A stretch of DNA of 64,000 bases from Solwaraspora sp. WMMD791 (lineage in GTDB: Bacteria > Actinomycetota > Actinomycetes > Mycobacteriales > Micromonosporaceae), in contig NZ_CP120737.1 of NCBI RefSeq assembly GCF_029581195.1, positions 5,805,001 through 5,869,000 of the forward strand, in the 5' to 3' direction. Numbering within the stretch: the stretch's first letter is position 1; each line of letters starts with the position of its first letter. The notes under the pieces are model-generated. The model was not told where the DNA came from. It saw only the letters and a list, made by a program, of their open reading frames with translations, and did no database searches. A program made the translations under genes and the position numbers. This document shows, one piece after another, positions 39,385 to 47,921 of this stretch.

Positions 39385-40254
39385 GTGGCGGCAGACCCTC
39401 CAGCTCCCGTCCGTCTGCTGGTCTGGTTGCTCGCCGTCACCGCCGCGGCCACCGTCGTGGTCGACCTGCTCAACTGGCGGTACGCGGCCGAGCAGGACTT
39501 CGCCATGGCGGTCCGGTCCGGCTGGGCGCTGCTGCGGGCGGTCGGTTTCCTGATCCTCATCCGGCAGGTGCGCCGGGGTCGGGCCGGCGCGCGACCATTC
39601 GGGCTGATCCTGGCGGTGACGACGGTCTTCGCCCTCGGCCGGTTGGTGGTGCCCCGCTCCGGCGTGCCGCTGCTGCCGCAGGTCGCCGGCTTCAGCCTGC
39701 TGGTCGGCCTCTGCCTGGCCGTGGTCTGGCTGCTGTACCGCTCGCCGGTGGTCGGCGCCCATCTGGTGCGTCACCCCGCCCGGCTGGTCTTCGACGGCGC
39801 CCGGCCGGCGTGGCGGGAGGCGCCGCCCAGGCGGCCGCCGGTCGCCGCCGGGCTGCTGATCGCCCGGGTGGCGGCGTTCACCTACACACCGCTGATGCTG
39901 GTGCCGGCCCTGGTGTCGATCGGGGTGCTGGTCGACGGGCGGTTGGCCGCCGTACCGCTGGTCGTCGGATGGATCGCGGCCGCGCTGGTGACCAGTTACC
40001 TGGTGCTGCTCGTCTCCTTCTTCATGTTGCGCGGTCGACGGTGGGCGCGGGGCCTGCTACTCGTGATCAGTGTCGGGGTGCTCGCCGTCGACCTGCCGTT
40101 GTGCTGGTGGCTGCTCGGCGTGGACGGGCTGGTCCGCGACGGTGCCCCGTTGGTGGTGGCGGTGCTGCTGGCCGCGTACGGAGTGTGGCGGGCCGCCCGG
40201 GCCGCCCGGGCCGACAGGGTGGGCGATACCACCAGATCGCGTCCGGGTCGCTAG
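39385..40254 (+). CDS. polytopic membrane protein of unknown function
   Basis: 289 aa with about seven predicted transmembrane helices; no domain recognised. GTG at 39385 follows TAGCCT by 6 nt (leaderless). The next gene starts 11 bp after its stop but has its own leaderless promoter inside this gene's end. May belong with the prenyl transferase as an envelope gene, though no motif supports a specific role. Confidence 0.75.
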   Translation: MAADPPAPVRLLVWLLAVTAAATVVVDLLNWRYAAEQDFAMAVRSGWALLRAVGFLILIRQVRRGRAGARPFGLILAVTTVFALGRLVVPRSGVPLLPQVAGFSLLVGLCLAVVWLLYRSPVVGAHLVRHPARLVFDGARPAWREAPPRRPPVAAGLLIARVAAFTYTPLMLVPALVSIGVLVDGRLAAVPLVVGWIAAALVTSYLVLLVSFFMLRGRRWARGLLLVISVGVLAVDLPLCWWLLGVDGLVRDGAPLVVAVLLAAYGVWRAARAARADRVGDTTRSRPGR

Positions 40255-40264
40255 TCTGCAGGAG

Positions 40265-41035
40265 ATGACTCTGCGGGACCTGCTCTATTCGGTCTATGAG
40301 CGACGGCTCATGGCCAGACTGGCGGGCAAGCCGGTGCCCGGCCACGTGGGCGTGATGTGTGACGGCAACCGCCGCTGGGCCCGGGAGATGGGCTTCGTCG
40401 ACCCCAACGACGGGCACCGGGTCGGCGCGGCGAAGATCAAGCACCTGCTGAACTGGTGTGACCAGGCCGGGATCGGCCACGTCACGCTCTACCTGCTGGC
40501 GACGGACAACCTCCGTCGACCGGCCCGCGAGCTGGATCCGCTGCTGAAGATCATCGAGGATCTGGTCACCGAGCTGGCGGAGGACGGCAACCCTTGGCGG
40601 TTGCGGATCGTCGGCGCGCTGGACCTGCTGCCCGCTGCCACCGCGACCGCGTTGAAGGCGGCCCAGGAGCGTACCCAGACGAGGTCCGACGGCGCGCAGG
40701 TCAACATCGCCGTCGGGTACGGCGGCCGTCGGGAGATCGCCGACGCCGTCCGGTCGCTGCTGTACGAGCACGCCAAGTCCGGTGGGACGCTGGAGGAGCT
40801 GGCCGAGGTGCTCGACGTCGACCACATCGCCGAGCATCTCTACACCCGTGGCCAGCCCGATCCCGACCTGGTCATTCGGACCAGCGGCGAGCAGCGGCTC
40901 TCCGGTTTCCTGCTCTGGCAGTCGGCGCACTCGGAGTTCTACTTCTGCGACGTCAACTGGCCGGACTTCCGGCGGGTGGACTTCCTCCGGGCACTGCGGT
41001 CCTACGCCAACCGGCAACGGCGCTACGGCGCGTGA
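40265..41035 (+). CDS. cis-prenyl transferase (short-chain, Rv1086-like)
   Basis: 256 aa. Cis-prenyltransferase motifs: HVGVMCDGNRRWAREMGF (diphosphate-binding Asp), AAKIKHLLNWCDQAGI, LYLLATDNLRRP, NIAVGYGGRREI and DLVIRTSGEQRLSGFLLWQSAHSE. The overall pattern, including GEQRLSGFLLWQSA, resembles Mycobacterium Rv1086, which makes Z,E-farnesyl diphosphate, rather than the long-chain UppS. ATG follows TAGTCT by 7 nt. Product length is inferred from homology. Confidence 0.9.
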   Translation: MTLRDLLYSVYERRLMARLAGKPVPGHVGVMCDGNRRWAREMGFVDPNDGHRVGAAKIKHLLNWCDQAGIGHVTLYLLATDNLRRPARELDPLLKIIEDLVTELAEDGNPWRLRIVGALDLLPAATATALKAAQERTQTRSDGAQVNIAVGYGGRREIADAVRSLLYEHAKSGGTLEELAEVLDVDHIAEHLYTRGQPDPDLVIRTSGEQRLSGFLLWQSAHSEFYFCDVNWPDFRRVDFLRALRSYANRQRRYGA

Positions 41036-41085
41036 GCCACCGGGGGCCAGCCCAAGGGGAGCCGGGCAGGTAGCGGGCGGGCCGG

Positions 41086-41910
41086 TCAGTCGAGGGCGAG
41101 CACCGCCGAGGTCAGGAAGTCGCCGAGCGCCTCGGGCGAGTCGATGGTGAGGTCGGCGGCGGCGGACACGTCGTGTCCGGTCTCGGAGTTGGCGACCGCC
41201 ACGCACACCCCGAAGAAGTCCGGGTGGGCTTCCTGATGCGCCCGCAGCGCCGCGAAGGCCTTGATGTCCGACACGTCGTCGCCGAAGTACCAGGCACAGC
41301 TGGCGGTGCCGACGGCCTCGCCGATGATGCTGCCCTTGTCCCGGTCGACCGGGGGCTTCAGCTCGAGCACCATCCGGCCGCTCTGGCTGCGCAGACCGAG
41401 CCGCTCGGCCTGGTCGTGGCCCCAGGACTCGACGACGCCACCGAGCTCGGGTGCGGTCCGGTAGTGCAGCGCCACCGACAGCCGTTTGTACTCGACCAGG
41501 GTGCCGGCCGGTAGTTCGGCACGGGCCCGGTCGGCGAGCTCGGCCATCGCGGGGACCCACGGCAGTGCCGCCGGCTCGGTCACCGTCGGTCCGGAGCCGT
41601 GGCTGTGCTCCAGCCCGTACAACCCGTACAGGTCGACGTCGGAGATCTCCGCGAACTGGTCGCGGAGGAACTCGACGGGGCGGGCCGACACGATCGCGAT
41701 CCGCTGCACCACCCCGGTGAGTGACTCGATCGCCGCCAGCACCTTGGGTGCCGGTTGCACCGAGGTGGGATCGTCGCCGACCGGGGCGAGGGTGCCGTCG
41801 AAGTCGAAGAACAGCACGCACCGGTCGGCGCGATCGATGGTGGCTCGCCATGCCTGCTCCGCGGTCAGCGGACGGGCCAAGCGCTGGTTTCCTGCATCGA
41901 ACGGCCGCAC
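41086..41910 (-). CDS. otsB: trehalose-6-phosphate phosphatase
   Basis: 274-aa HAD-family phosphatase. Motif I VLFFDFDGTLAP, motif II IVSARP, the substrate-binding region LYGLYGLEHSHG, LELKPPVDRDKGSII with the motif III lysine, and motif IV YFGDDVSDIKAF are all intact. Completes trehalose synthesis by dephosphorylating trehalose-6-phosphate; otsA is not in the window. GTG at 41908-41910 follows TACTCT by 7 nt. Confidence 0.92.
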   Translation of the reverse strand: MRPFDAGNQRLARPLTAEQAWRATIDRADRCVLFFDFDGTLAPVGDDPTSVQPAPKVLAAIESLTGVVQRIAIVSARPVEFLRDQFAEISDVDLYGLYGLEHSHGSGPTVTEPAALPWVPAMAELADRARAELPAGTLVEYKRLSVALHYRTAPELGGVVESWGHDQAERLGLRSQSGRMVLELKPPVDRDKGSIIGEAVGTASCAWYFGDDVSDIKAFAALRAHQEAHPDFFGVCVAVANSETGHDVSAAADLTIDSPEALGDFLTSAVLALD

Positions 41911-42014
41911 GGGCGTCAGAGTACCTGCTGGCGAACGCGGTGCCAGACCTCTCGCCGGATGAACATCGGGCTACGCCGGCGCGGCCGACTACGGTCCGCC
42001 TACCGCCCGGGCGG

Positions 42015-42389
42015 TCAGTCGTCGCCCCCACCCATCAGCCGACGGCCATGCATCCGCGGTGGAAATTGCACGACTGCCGCGTCCTGTTGGTGACCTTGTC
42101 GGAGCAAATACCCCTCGACGAACCCGGTATTGCGATCGCCCACGTGGGCGTCGACTTCATTGAGCCGGGCAACGAGGAATTCGGTGAGCGCGGTGAGCCG
42201 CCCCTGCTGCCGGTCATTGAGGTGTGCGATGACCGCCACCAGGGTGGCGACGGCCGCGCAGGCGATGGCGAACATGTTCACCACCGCGGGCACCTGCCCG
42301 GTCCGCAGGAGGGCGACGACGATATTCGTGGTGGCGCAAAGGGTGACCGCGACGGCCGCGATCACTACTGCCGACCATTTGAGGGTCAT
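42015..42389 (-). CDS. small membrane protein downstream of an XRE gene
   Basis: 124 aa. Two N-terminal transmembrane helices (VVIAAVAVTLCATTNIVVALL and VVNMFAIACAAVATLVAVIA) are followed by a charged cytoplasmic tail. A G-rich site (AAGGGGGGG) lies about 10 nt before the ATG. Same strand as the XRE gene at 42555, with 165 bp between. Function unknown. Confidence 0.6.
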   Translation of the reverse strand: MTLKWSAVVIAAVAVTLCATTNIVVALLRTGQVPAVVNMFAIACAAVATLVAVIAHLNDRQQGRLTALTEFLVARLNEVDAHVGDRNTGFVEGYLLRQGHQQDAAVVQFPPRMHGRRLMGGGDD

Positions 42390-42554
42390 CGGTATCGACC
42401 CCCCCTTCTGTCCCGCAGGGCTGTGTCCGGCCTTGTCCCGTCGCCCCCGCCGACGAACGAGCCCAAGCAGTACGGAGAGGAACGTTATCGTGACTCAGCG
42501 TGCAAGTGGGACGGAATCGGGCTGCTTGATCGGCTTTCTTTCGCCATCTGAGAA

Positions 42555-43115
42555 CTACCCTGCTCGCTTGGGGCCTTTGCGAGGTTCGGCCGGGAGTGGA
42601 GGCCGATAGGCGAGATACCGGATTGTCTCCCTGATGTGAAACTTCTCCGCATCAGAGACGTTGGGGTCGACCAGCCGCCGCAGCAGGGCCTCCACGTCCG
42701 GATCCATCGGAGGAGCGCTCGGTGCCGGCCTGGCGTTGGTCGCCCGGTCCCAGCCGAGTACGCCGAAGGCGACTGTCGGGCTGATGCCGAGCCCGTCACA
42801 GAAGGCGACCACCCGTTCGGCCTCCGGGTCGCTGGACCATTCGCCCCGTACCCAGCGGTTGATGGTCTGTCGGGAGACGCCGGTGCGGCGCGAGACCTCG
42901 GAGCCGGTCCAGGCGCGGGTCGCCCGCGCGTCGGCGAGCGCCTTGCGTACGAAGGCGGCGAAGGCGATCTTCCGCCCGGCGGAGCTGTCCGGCACCGGCC
43001 GACGGTACGGCGATTCGCCGTTCCGTCTGGGGGCGGGCACTCTCCTGTACTGCGTCTGTGACAGAGCTTTGTGAATCTCTGTCGGGAAATTATCCCTTGT
43101 CGAGAGGGGTGTCAC
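42555..43115 (-). CDS. helix-turn-helix (XRE-type) regulator
   Basis: 186 aa. The central HTH is TGSEVSRRTGVSRQTINRWVRGE (about residues 69-91); a C-terminal segment DVEALLRRLVDPNVSDAEKFHIRETIRYLAY is helical. GTG at 43113-43115 is 6 nt from the -10 box TAGACT (43122-43127), so the mRNA is leaderless. The inverted repeat CGTCAC-N4-GTGACG lies 4 bp upstream of that -10 box, and a related one precedes the divergent gene, so the protein probably represses both directions (inference). Confidence 0.82.
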   Translation of the reverse strand: MTPLSTRDNFPTEIHKALSQTQYRRVPAPRRNGESPYRRPVPDSSAGRKIAFAAFVRKALADARATRAWTGSEVSRRTGVSRQTINRWVRGEWSSDPEAERVVAFCDGLGISPTVAFGVLGWDRATNARPAPSAPPMDPDVEALLRRLVDPNVSDAEKFHIRETIRYLAYRPPLPAEPRKGPKRAG

Positions 43116-43131
43116 GGGTGCAGTCTAAGGA

Positions 43132-43147
43132 CGTCACTGAGGTGACG
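43132..43147. promoter_or_regulatory. operator candidate O1 (XRE promoter)
   Basis: CGTCAC-TGAG-GTGACG, perfect 6-bp arms. Four bases separate it from the minus-strand -10 box TAGACT. Confidence 0.6.
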
Positions 43148-43171
43148 CTAATCAACCGAAAAGATGATGCT

Positions 43172-43187
43172 GTCACTTGCGCGTGAC
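43172..43187. promoter_or_regulatory. operator candidate O2 (divergent promoter)
   Basis: GTCAC-N6-GTGAC, extended to GTGACG on the right. Three bases after GTGACG comes the plus-strand -10 candidate TACTCT (43192-43197), mirroring O1. Confidence 0.55.
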
Positions 43188-43260
43188 GCTTTACTCTACG
43201 TCACGTGCTTGAGACGCTTAGTGAGTGGAGTTGTCGCTTACGCGTGACGGAGACCGCTCG

Positions 43261-43605
43261 GTGACCGAGCTGGCCACCCGTGCCCAGGCCTTCGGCCTGA
43301 TCGCCGACGCCGTGGCTTCGGGTCTCAGCGCGCCCTGGCGGCTCTACCTCGCCCGGGGATGTCGCTACCTGTCCCTCAACGTCGGTGACCGGGGCGAGTG
43401 GAACGCATGGCGTTCGCATCTGGGCTGTCCGGAGCTGAGCGTGCGGGTGTACGACGCCGGAGGGGAGATCAGGCGGGCCTCGACGGCGGAAGTGGTGCTG
43501 GGCGGTTGCCGGATCAGCGTGGAACTGGTCGAGGAGGTGCGGACCGACGATGTCGATCGGCTTCTCACCGACGACCCGACGTCGTTCGACTCGGAGGAAC
43601 AATGA
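43261..43605 (+). CDS. conserved hypothetical protein divergent from the XRE gene
   Basis: 114 aa from GTG 43261 (GGAG 8 nt upstream); a longer form of 126 aa would begin at GTG 43225 without a clear ribosome site. No signal peptide or membrane segment. The body (FGLIADAVASGLSAPWRLYLARGCRYLSLNV ... VVLGGCRISVELVEEV) looks like an alpha/beta domain but is not recognised. Expression is probably controlled by O2. The next gene begins 22 bp downstream. Confidence 0.62.
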   Translation: MTELATRAQAFGLIADAVASGLSAPWRLYLARGCRYLSLNVGDRGEWNAWRSHLGCPELSVRVYDAGGEIRRASTAEVVLGGCRISVELVEEVRTDDVDRLLTDDPTSFDSEEQ

Positions 43606-43627
43606 TCAGACGGATCAGGGCGACCGG

Positions 43628-44152
43628 ATGAGCCCGTTCTTCGCGGTCTTCCTCGTGCTGCTGCTGGCGTCGTCGAGCTACGCCGCCGGCCGGCTGCACG
43701 GACAGCTCAGCTACCGGATCGGCTACCGCTTCGGCTACCGCCAGGGCTACTTCGACGGGGACAGGGGTGCCTGGAGCCGCCGGCAGACCCGGACGGCGAT
43801 CACCTCGGTGCCTTCGGCGGAGGCCGTCCCGGTGGCAACGGCCGGCACCCCGCTGGCCGGGTCTCCGCTGGCCGGCACCCCGCTGGCGGTGAGTCAGCCC
43901 GCGGCCGGCCCGCCGCTTGCGGCACCGGTTGCGGCGCCGGTGCTGGTCGAGCGTCCGGCGGCACCGGCGACCGCCGCCGCCCGCCAGGGCACGACGTACA
44001 CCGGTGCGTCCTTCGCCGGCACCACCGGAACCATCAGCACCACCGGCACGACCGCCACCGGCACCACCGGCACCACCGGCGGGGCCGCCGGCACCGGAAT
44101 CGCGGGTAGCGGTCGGCACGCCCGGGAGGTGCTCGTCGGGCGTCGCCCCTGA
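43628..44152 (+). CDS. membrane-anchored low-complexity protein
   Basis: 174 aa. N-terminal hydrophobic segment [18 protein letters not shown], then a Tyr/Gly-rich stretch ([19 protein letters not shown]), an Ala/Pro region and a Thr/Gly repeat tract (TTGTTATGTTGTTGG). Probably a single-pass protein with an extended tail. Likely co-transcribed with the gene at 43261. Function unknown. Confidence 0.6.
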   Translation: MSPFFAVFLVLLLASSSYAAGRLHGQLSYRIGYRFGYRQGYFDGDRGAWSRRQTRTAITSVPSAEAVPVATAGTPLAGSPLAGTPLAVSQPAAGPPLAAPVAAPVLVERPAAPATAAARQGTTYTGASFAGTTGTISTTGTTATGTTGTTGGAAGTGIAGSGRHAREVLVGRRP

Positions 44153-44244
44153 ACCGGGACCAAGACCTTTCCGAGCGCGGCGTCGGCGTTGAGGCGGACG
44201 CGCCGCCGCGCGGGGAGCACCGGCGTCACCGCGCCGGGCTCCTC

Positions 44245-44283
44245 CCGGCCGGGATGCGTGCAGGGGGTGCGCATCCCGGCCGG
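44245..44283. terminator. hairpin terminator
   Basis: Perfect 14-bp stem (CCGGCCGGGATGCG) with an 11-nt loop, 93 bp after the stop at 44152. The remainder of 44153-44430 shows no gene. Confidence 0.5.
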
Positions 44284-44443
44284 CCACCCCGCACGGGGGC
44301 AGGTCAGGAGTGTGTCCGGCGCGTGGCCACGCTGTTTCGGGGATCGGTACGGCGGGCTGCGGGACGGCCGACGGGTGGGAACGGCGTCGAAGATCGGCTC
44401 GGATGCCTAGCCGAGGCCGGGATCCGGCAGCTAGCGTCTAAGC

Positions 44444-44584
44444 ATGGTTCAGGGTCGTCCTGGACCAGCCGGACGCTCCGGACCTGCTGTTCGCATGGGT
44501 TCCGCATCCGACCCGTGCCCCCGGGCCCCGGTGGAGCCGGATCGCGGGCGGACCGGGTGCACGCCCGACGGAGCAGGCCTGTGA
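44444..44584 (+). CDS. leaderless leader ORF upstream of PIN-PhoH gene
   Basis: 46 aa ([20 protein letters not shown]...). A TAGCGT -10 box at 44432-44437 places transcription start essentially at its ATG. Its TGA (44582-44584) overlaps the GTG start of the PhoH-like gene at 44581, an arrangement expected for translational coupling. Low complexity and no homology recognised, so it may be regulatory rather than encode a functional protein. Confidence 0.4.
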   Translation: MVQGRPGPAGRSGPAVRMGSASDPCPRAPVEPDRGRTGCTPDGAGL

Positions 44585-46026
44585 CGAGTCGACGTACCAC
44601 CCCCCGGGCCGATCAGGACCCGACCGCCACTGTCCCGTCCAGCCGCAGCCGGACCCGCCGCCGTACCTCGGATGCGACCACCGCATCCCGGTCGGCGGAC
44701 AAGTCCGCCGGCACAGACCGATCGGAACCCGCCACCACCGCCCGCGCGTACGTGCTGGACACCTCGGTCCTGCTGTCCGACCCGGGGGCGTTTCACCGCT
44801 TCGCCGAGCACGAGGTGGTGATCCCGCTGGTGGTCATCTCCGAGCTGGAGGGCAAGCGGCACCACCCGGAGCTGGGCTGGTTCGCCCGGCAGTCCCTGCG
44901 GATGCTCGACGAACTGCGGGTCCGTCATGGCCGGCTGGACCAGCCGGTGCCGGCCAACGACGTCGGCGGCACCCTGCGGGTCGAGCTCAACCACGCGGAC
45001 ACCGACGTGCTGCCGCCGGGCTTCCGCAACGAGTCCAACGACACGCGGATCCTGTCGGTCGCCCTGAGCATGGGTGCCGAGGGTCGCGACGTCGTCCTGG
45101 TCAGCAAGGACATGCCGCTGCGGGTCAAGGCGGCGTCGGTCGGTCTGGTCGCCGACGAGTACCGGCACGGCCAGGCCAGCGACCCCACCTGGACCGGCAT
45201 GGCGGAGCTGGAACCCACCGACGAGCAGGTCACCCAGCTGTACGGGGGCGACGCGGTCGATCTGGACAGCGCCGCCGGGCTGCCCTGCCACACCGGGCTG
45301 GTGCTGCACGGCACCGGTGGTTCCGCGCTCGGGCGGGTGATGGCCGACAAGACGGTACGGCTGGTCCGCGGTGACCGGGAAGCGTTCGGCCTGCGGGGCC
45401 GCTCCGCCGAACAGCGGATCGCCCTCGACCTGCTGCTCGACGAGACGATCGGGATCGTCTCGCTGGGTGGGCGGGCCGGCACCGGCAAGTCGGCGCTGGC
45501 CCTGTGCGCCGGACTGGAAGCGGTGATGGAGCGACGCCGGCACAAGAAGGTGATCGTGTTCCGTCCGCTGTACGCCGTCGGCGGCCAGGAACTCGGCTAC
45601 CTGCCGGGCTCGGAGTCGGAGAAGATGTCGCCCTGGGCGCAGGCGGTGTTCGACACCCTCGGCGCGGTGGTGCACGAGAACGTGATGGAGGAGGTGCTCG
45701 CCCGCGGCATGCTCGAGGTACTGCCGCTGACCCACATCCGGGGCCGCAGTCTGCACGACGCGTTCGTCATCGTCGACGAGGCACAGTCGCTGGAGCGCAA
45801 CGTCCTGCTGACCGTGCTGTCCCGGATCGGCCAGGGGTCGCGGGTGGTGCTCACCCACGATGTCGCCCAGCGGGACAACCTGCGGGTCGGGCGGCACGAC
45901 GGCGTGACTGCGGTGATCGAGGCGCTGAAGGGCCATCCCCTGTTCGCGCATGTCACCCTGACCCGTTCGGAGCGGTCGCCCATCGCCGAAATGGTTACCG
46001 ATCTGCTGGAGGACATCCCCCGCTGA
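44581..46026 (+). CDS. PIN domain-PhoH family ATPase (PhoH2-like)
   Basis: 481 aa. After a ~50-residue Arg/Ser/Thr-rich leader comes a PIN ribonuclease domain ([36 protein letters not shown]) and then the PhoH ATPase with Walker [15 protein letters not shown] near 305 and Walker [16 protein letters not shown] near 395. This PIN-PhoH fusion is known in actinobacteria as PhoH2, an ATP-dependent RNA helicase/RNase. GTG at 44581 has GGAG 7 nt upstream and overlaps the leader ORF stop. Confidence 0.9.
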   Translation: MTSRRTTPRADQDPTATVPSSRSRTRRRTSDATTASRSADKSAGTDRSEPATTARAYVLDTSVLLSDPGAFHRFAEHEVVIPLVVISELEGKRHHPELGWFARQSLRMLDELRVRHGRLDQPVPANDVGGTLRVELNHADTDVLPPGFRNESNDTRILSVALSMGAEGRDVVLVSKDMPLRVKAASVGLVADEYRHGQASDPTWTGMAELEPTDEQVTQLYGGDAVDLDSAAGLPCHTGLVLHGTGGSALGRVMADKTVRLVRGDREAFGLRGRSAEQRIALDLLLDETIGIVSLGGRAGTGKSALALCAGLEAVMERRRHKKVIVFRPLYAVGGQELGYLPGSESEKMSPWAQAVFDTLGAVVHENVMEEVLARGMLEVLPLTHIRGRSLHDAFVIVDEAQSLERNVLLTVLSRIGQGSRVVLTHDVAQRDNLRVGRHDGVTAVIEALKGHPLFAHVTLTRSERSPIAEMVTDLLEDIPR

Positions 46027-46071
46027 GCCACTGGGCGGGAGTGTTACGACCGTATTCACCCCGAAGTGCGG

Positions 46072-46087
46072 CGTGACCAATGTCACA
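46072..46087. promoter_or_regulatory. Crp/GlxR-like site upstream of the muralytic gene
   Basis: CGTGACCAATGTCACA matches TGTGA-N6-TCACA at 9 of 10 conserved positions. It is nested in a larger dyad, GCGTGACC (46071-46078) with GGTCACGC (46093-46100). Confidence 0.5.
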
Positions 46088-46180
46088 ATGATGGTCACGC
46101 GTTTCCCAAGGGCCTCACCGTGCGCGATGGTGGTCGGCGAGCGCGCGCACCGGCGGCGGCCTGTCGACGGACGTCGGTGG

Positions 46181-46218
46181 TGGCGCGCCGACCGACCCCC
46201 ATCACGGTCGGTCGGCGC
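46181..46218 (+). other. very stable hairpin in the leader of the muralytic gene
   Basis: 15-bp perfect stem GCGCGCCGACCGACC with an 8-nt loop, 110 bp before the start codon, in a 300-bp GC-rich non-coding region (46027-46328). Could be a structured 5' leader or attenuator. I could not match it to the c-di-AMP (ydaO) consensus often found before such genes. Confidence 0.5.
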
Positions 46219-46328
46219 GCGACCCACCCGGTCGGGCGCTCACGGCGTGCCCGCCCCGCCGCGCCCCTTCGTCGGGCGCTGCGGTCGGCGCACCGCCGTG
46301 CCCTTGCCCCCGACGAAGGGACCACTTC

Positions 46329-47015
46329 GTGAGTCGGCTGTGGAGCCGGTTCGGTCTCCGGGCACTCGCCGTCGGCCTGTTGGTGACAGGCGTCGCTGGC
46401 GGGTTCTACCTGGAGAGCGACCGGGACACCCAGCAACGCATCAGTGACGCCCGGTTGGCGGCACAGGCCGAGCAGGTCGAGCTCGAGCTGCTCCGGCAAC
46501 GCCGCGCCGAGCATCAGCGGGTCACGGTGCAGCGCCGAACCGCAGAGCGGGAAGCAGCGGAGAAGGCCACCGCTGCCGCCAAGTCCGAGGCCGCCAAAGT
46601 CAAGCGGGCCGAGCAGGTCACCCAGCAGAAGCAGGAACAGACGGCCCAGCAGCCGTCCAACTCGGGCGCGACCGTGCCGTTCACCGGCGAGATTCCCGCC
46701 TCCTGTGACGAGTTCAGCGGCAACCGGGCCATCGGCTGCGCCCTCACCCTGGAGCGCGGCTGGGGCCTCGACCAGTTCGCCTGCCTGAACAAGCTCTGGA
46801 ACAAGGAGAGCGGCTGGAACCACAAGGCCTACAACGCCGCCTCCGGTGCCACCGGCATCCCCCAGGCGGTACCCGGCAGCAAGATGTCCTCGGCCGGCGC
46901 CGACTGGCAGACCAACCCGGCGACCCAGATCAAGTGGGGTCTCGGCTACATCGCGAACCGCTACACCAACCCCTGCGGTGCGTGGCAGATGTCGCAGGCC
47001 GAGGGCTGGTACTGA
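46329..47015 (+). CDS. secreted lysozyme-like (transglycosylase SLT type) protein
   Basis: 228 aa. N-terminal signal/anchor (FGLRALAVGLLVTGVAGGFYL), a charged coiled coil at ~35-100, then a C-terminal lysozyme-like domain: CALTLERGWGLDQFACLNKLWNKESGWNHKAYN (catalytic Glu in NKESGW), ASGATGIPQAVPGSKM and GLGYIANRYTNPCGAW. It should cleave peptidoglycan or bind it outside the membrane. GTG start at 46329. Preceded by a Crp-like site and a stable hairpin, followed by an excellent terminator. Confidence 0.88.
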   Translation: MSRLWSRFGLRALAVGLLVTGVAGGFYLESDRDTQQRISDARLAAQAEQVELELLRQRRAEHQRVTVQRRTAEREAAEKATAAAKSEAAKVKRAEQVTQQKQEQTAQQPSNSGATVPFTGEIPASCDEFSGNRAIGCALTLERGWGLDQFACLNKLWNKESGWNHKAYNAASGATGIPQAVPGSKMSSAGADWQTNPATQIKWGLGYIANRYTNPCGAWQMSQAEGWY

Positions 47016-47062
47016 CCAGGTCGGCAGCGACCCGGCCCGACACCTGGGCACAGAGCAGGACA

Positions 47063-47105
47063 CCCGGCGGCGGTACGGAGGACTCCGTACCGCCGCCGGG
47101 TTTTT
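47063..47105 (+). terminator. Rho-independent terminator
   Basis: 18-bp perfect stem starting CCCGGCGGCGGTACGGAG with a 2-nt centre, followed directly by TTTTT: the clearest intrinsic terminator in the window. Confidence 0.92.
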
Positions 47106-47162
47106 CCGCCCGTCCGCGCGCTCGGGTGGCAACGGTTGCGCGGACCTGATAGCTACTTGAGG

Positions 47163-47810
47163 ATGGCGTACGGCGTGTCATCCTCCAGCGGCGACCCGAA
47201 CCGGTTCGGGACCGAGGCGTTCTACGCCTCGCTCGGCCGGGCGTTCGTCGCGATGTGCGCCGTCGTGCCGGTGCTCTTCGTCATCGAGGCCTTCGACGTC
47301 TGGCTCAATGCCGGCTTCGACTACAGCGCCGGCATCATCCCCCGGCGCATCGCCGGCCTGGACGGGGTCTTCTTCGCCCCGTTCCTGCACCACGGCTTCG
47401 ACCACCTCTACAGCAACAGCGTGCCGCTGATCCTGCTCGGCACCTTCGTGCTGGCCGCCGGGGTGCGGCGGTTCCTCTACTCGACCCTGGTGATCATCCT
47501 GGTCAGCGGCATCGGGGTGTGGTTCACCGGCTCACCGAACACCGTCGTCGTGGGCGCCAGCGGAGTCGTCTTCGGCTACCTCGGCCTGGTGCTGATGCGT
47601 GGCATCGTCGAACGCACCTGGTGGAACCTCGGCGTGGTGCTGCTGGTCGGCCTGCTCTACGGCTGGCAGCTGGTCGGCATCCTGCCCACCGACGCGCTGA
47701 TCTCGTGGCAGGGGCACCTGTTCGGTTTCGTCGGCGGGGTGCTCGCGGCGATCCTGTTCCGCCGGCGCAGCTACGACCCGTACGAGTCGGACCCGCTCAC
47801 CATGCCCTGA
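47163..47810 (+). CDS. rhomboid family intramembrane serine protease
   Basis: 215 aa with six transmembrane helices. Conserved elements are APFLHHGFDHLYSNSVPL, the catalytic Ser in VVVGASGVVFGYLG and catalytic His in SWQGHLFGFVGG. Start chosen at ATG 47163; an upstream ATG at 47136 is less likely as it lies in the previous terminator/promoter space. Cleaves unknown membrane substrates. Confidence 0.9.
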   Translation: MAYGVSSSSGDPNRFGTEAFYASLGRAFVAMCAVVPVLFVIEAFDVWLNAGFDYSAGIIPRRIAGLDGVFFAPFLHHGFDHLYSNSVPLILLGTFVLAAGVRRFLYSTLVIILVSGIGVWFTGSPNTVVVGASGVVFGYLGLVLMRGIVERTWWNLGVVLLVGLLYGWQLVGILPTDALISWQGHLFGFVGGVLAAILFRRRSYDPYESDPLTMP

Positions 47811-47921
47811 CCTGGGCGGAGGCATCCATCCAGGTGGGAATGGGTTGCCGCGCCGCAGCAGCGGCCCTACGTTCGACGAACGGGTCGACGCGGACCCGAC
47901 GGCGAGAGGTCCGGTGGTGGG

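Noticed and set aside
42390-43115. Prophage or integrative element around the XRE/small-gene cluster
   Set aside because: Composition is similar to the flanks and no integrase, replication gene or flanking tRNA/att repeat was found.
46027-46328. c-di-AMP (ydaO) riboswitch before the muralytic gene
   Set aside because: Expected from genomic context in actinobacteria, but the conserved ydaO sequence blocks were not found; only an unassigned stable hairpin is reported.
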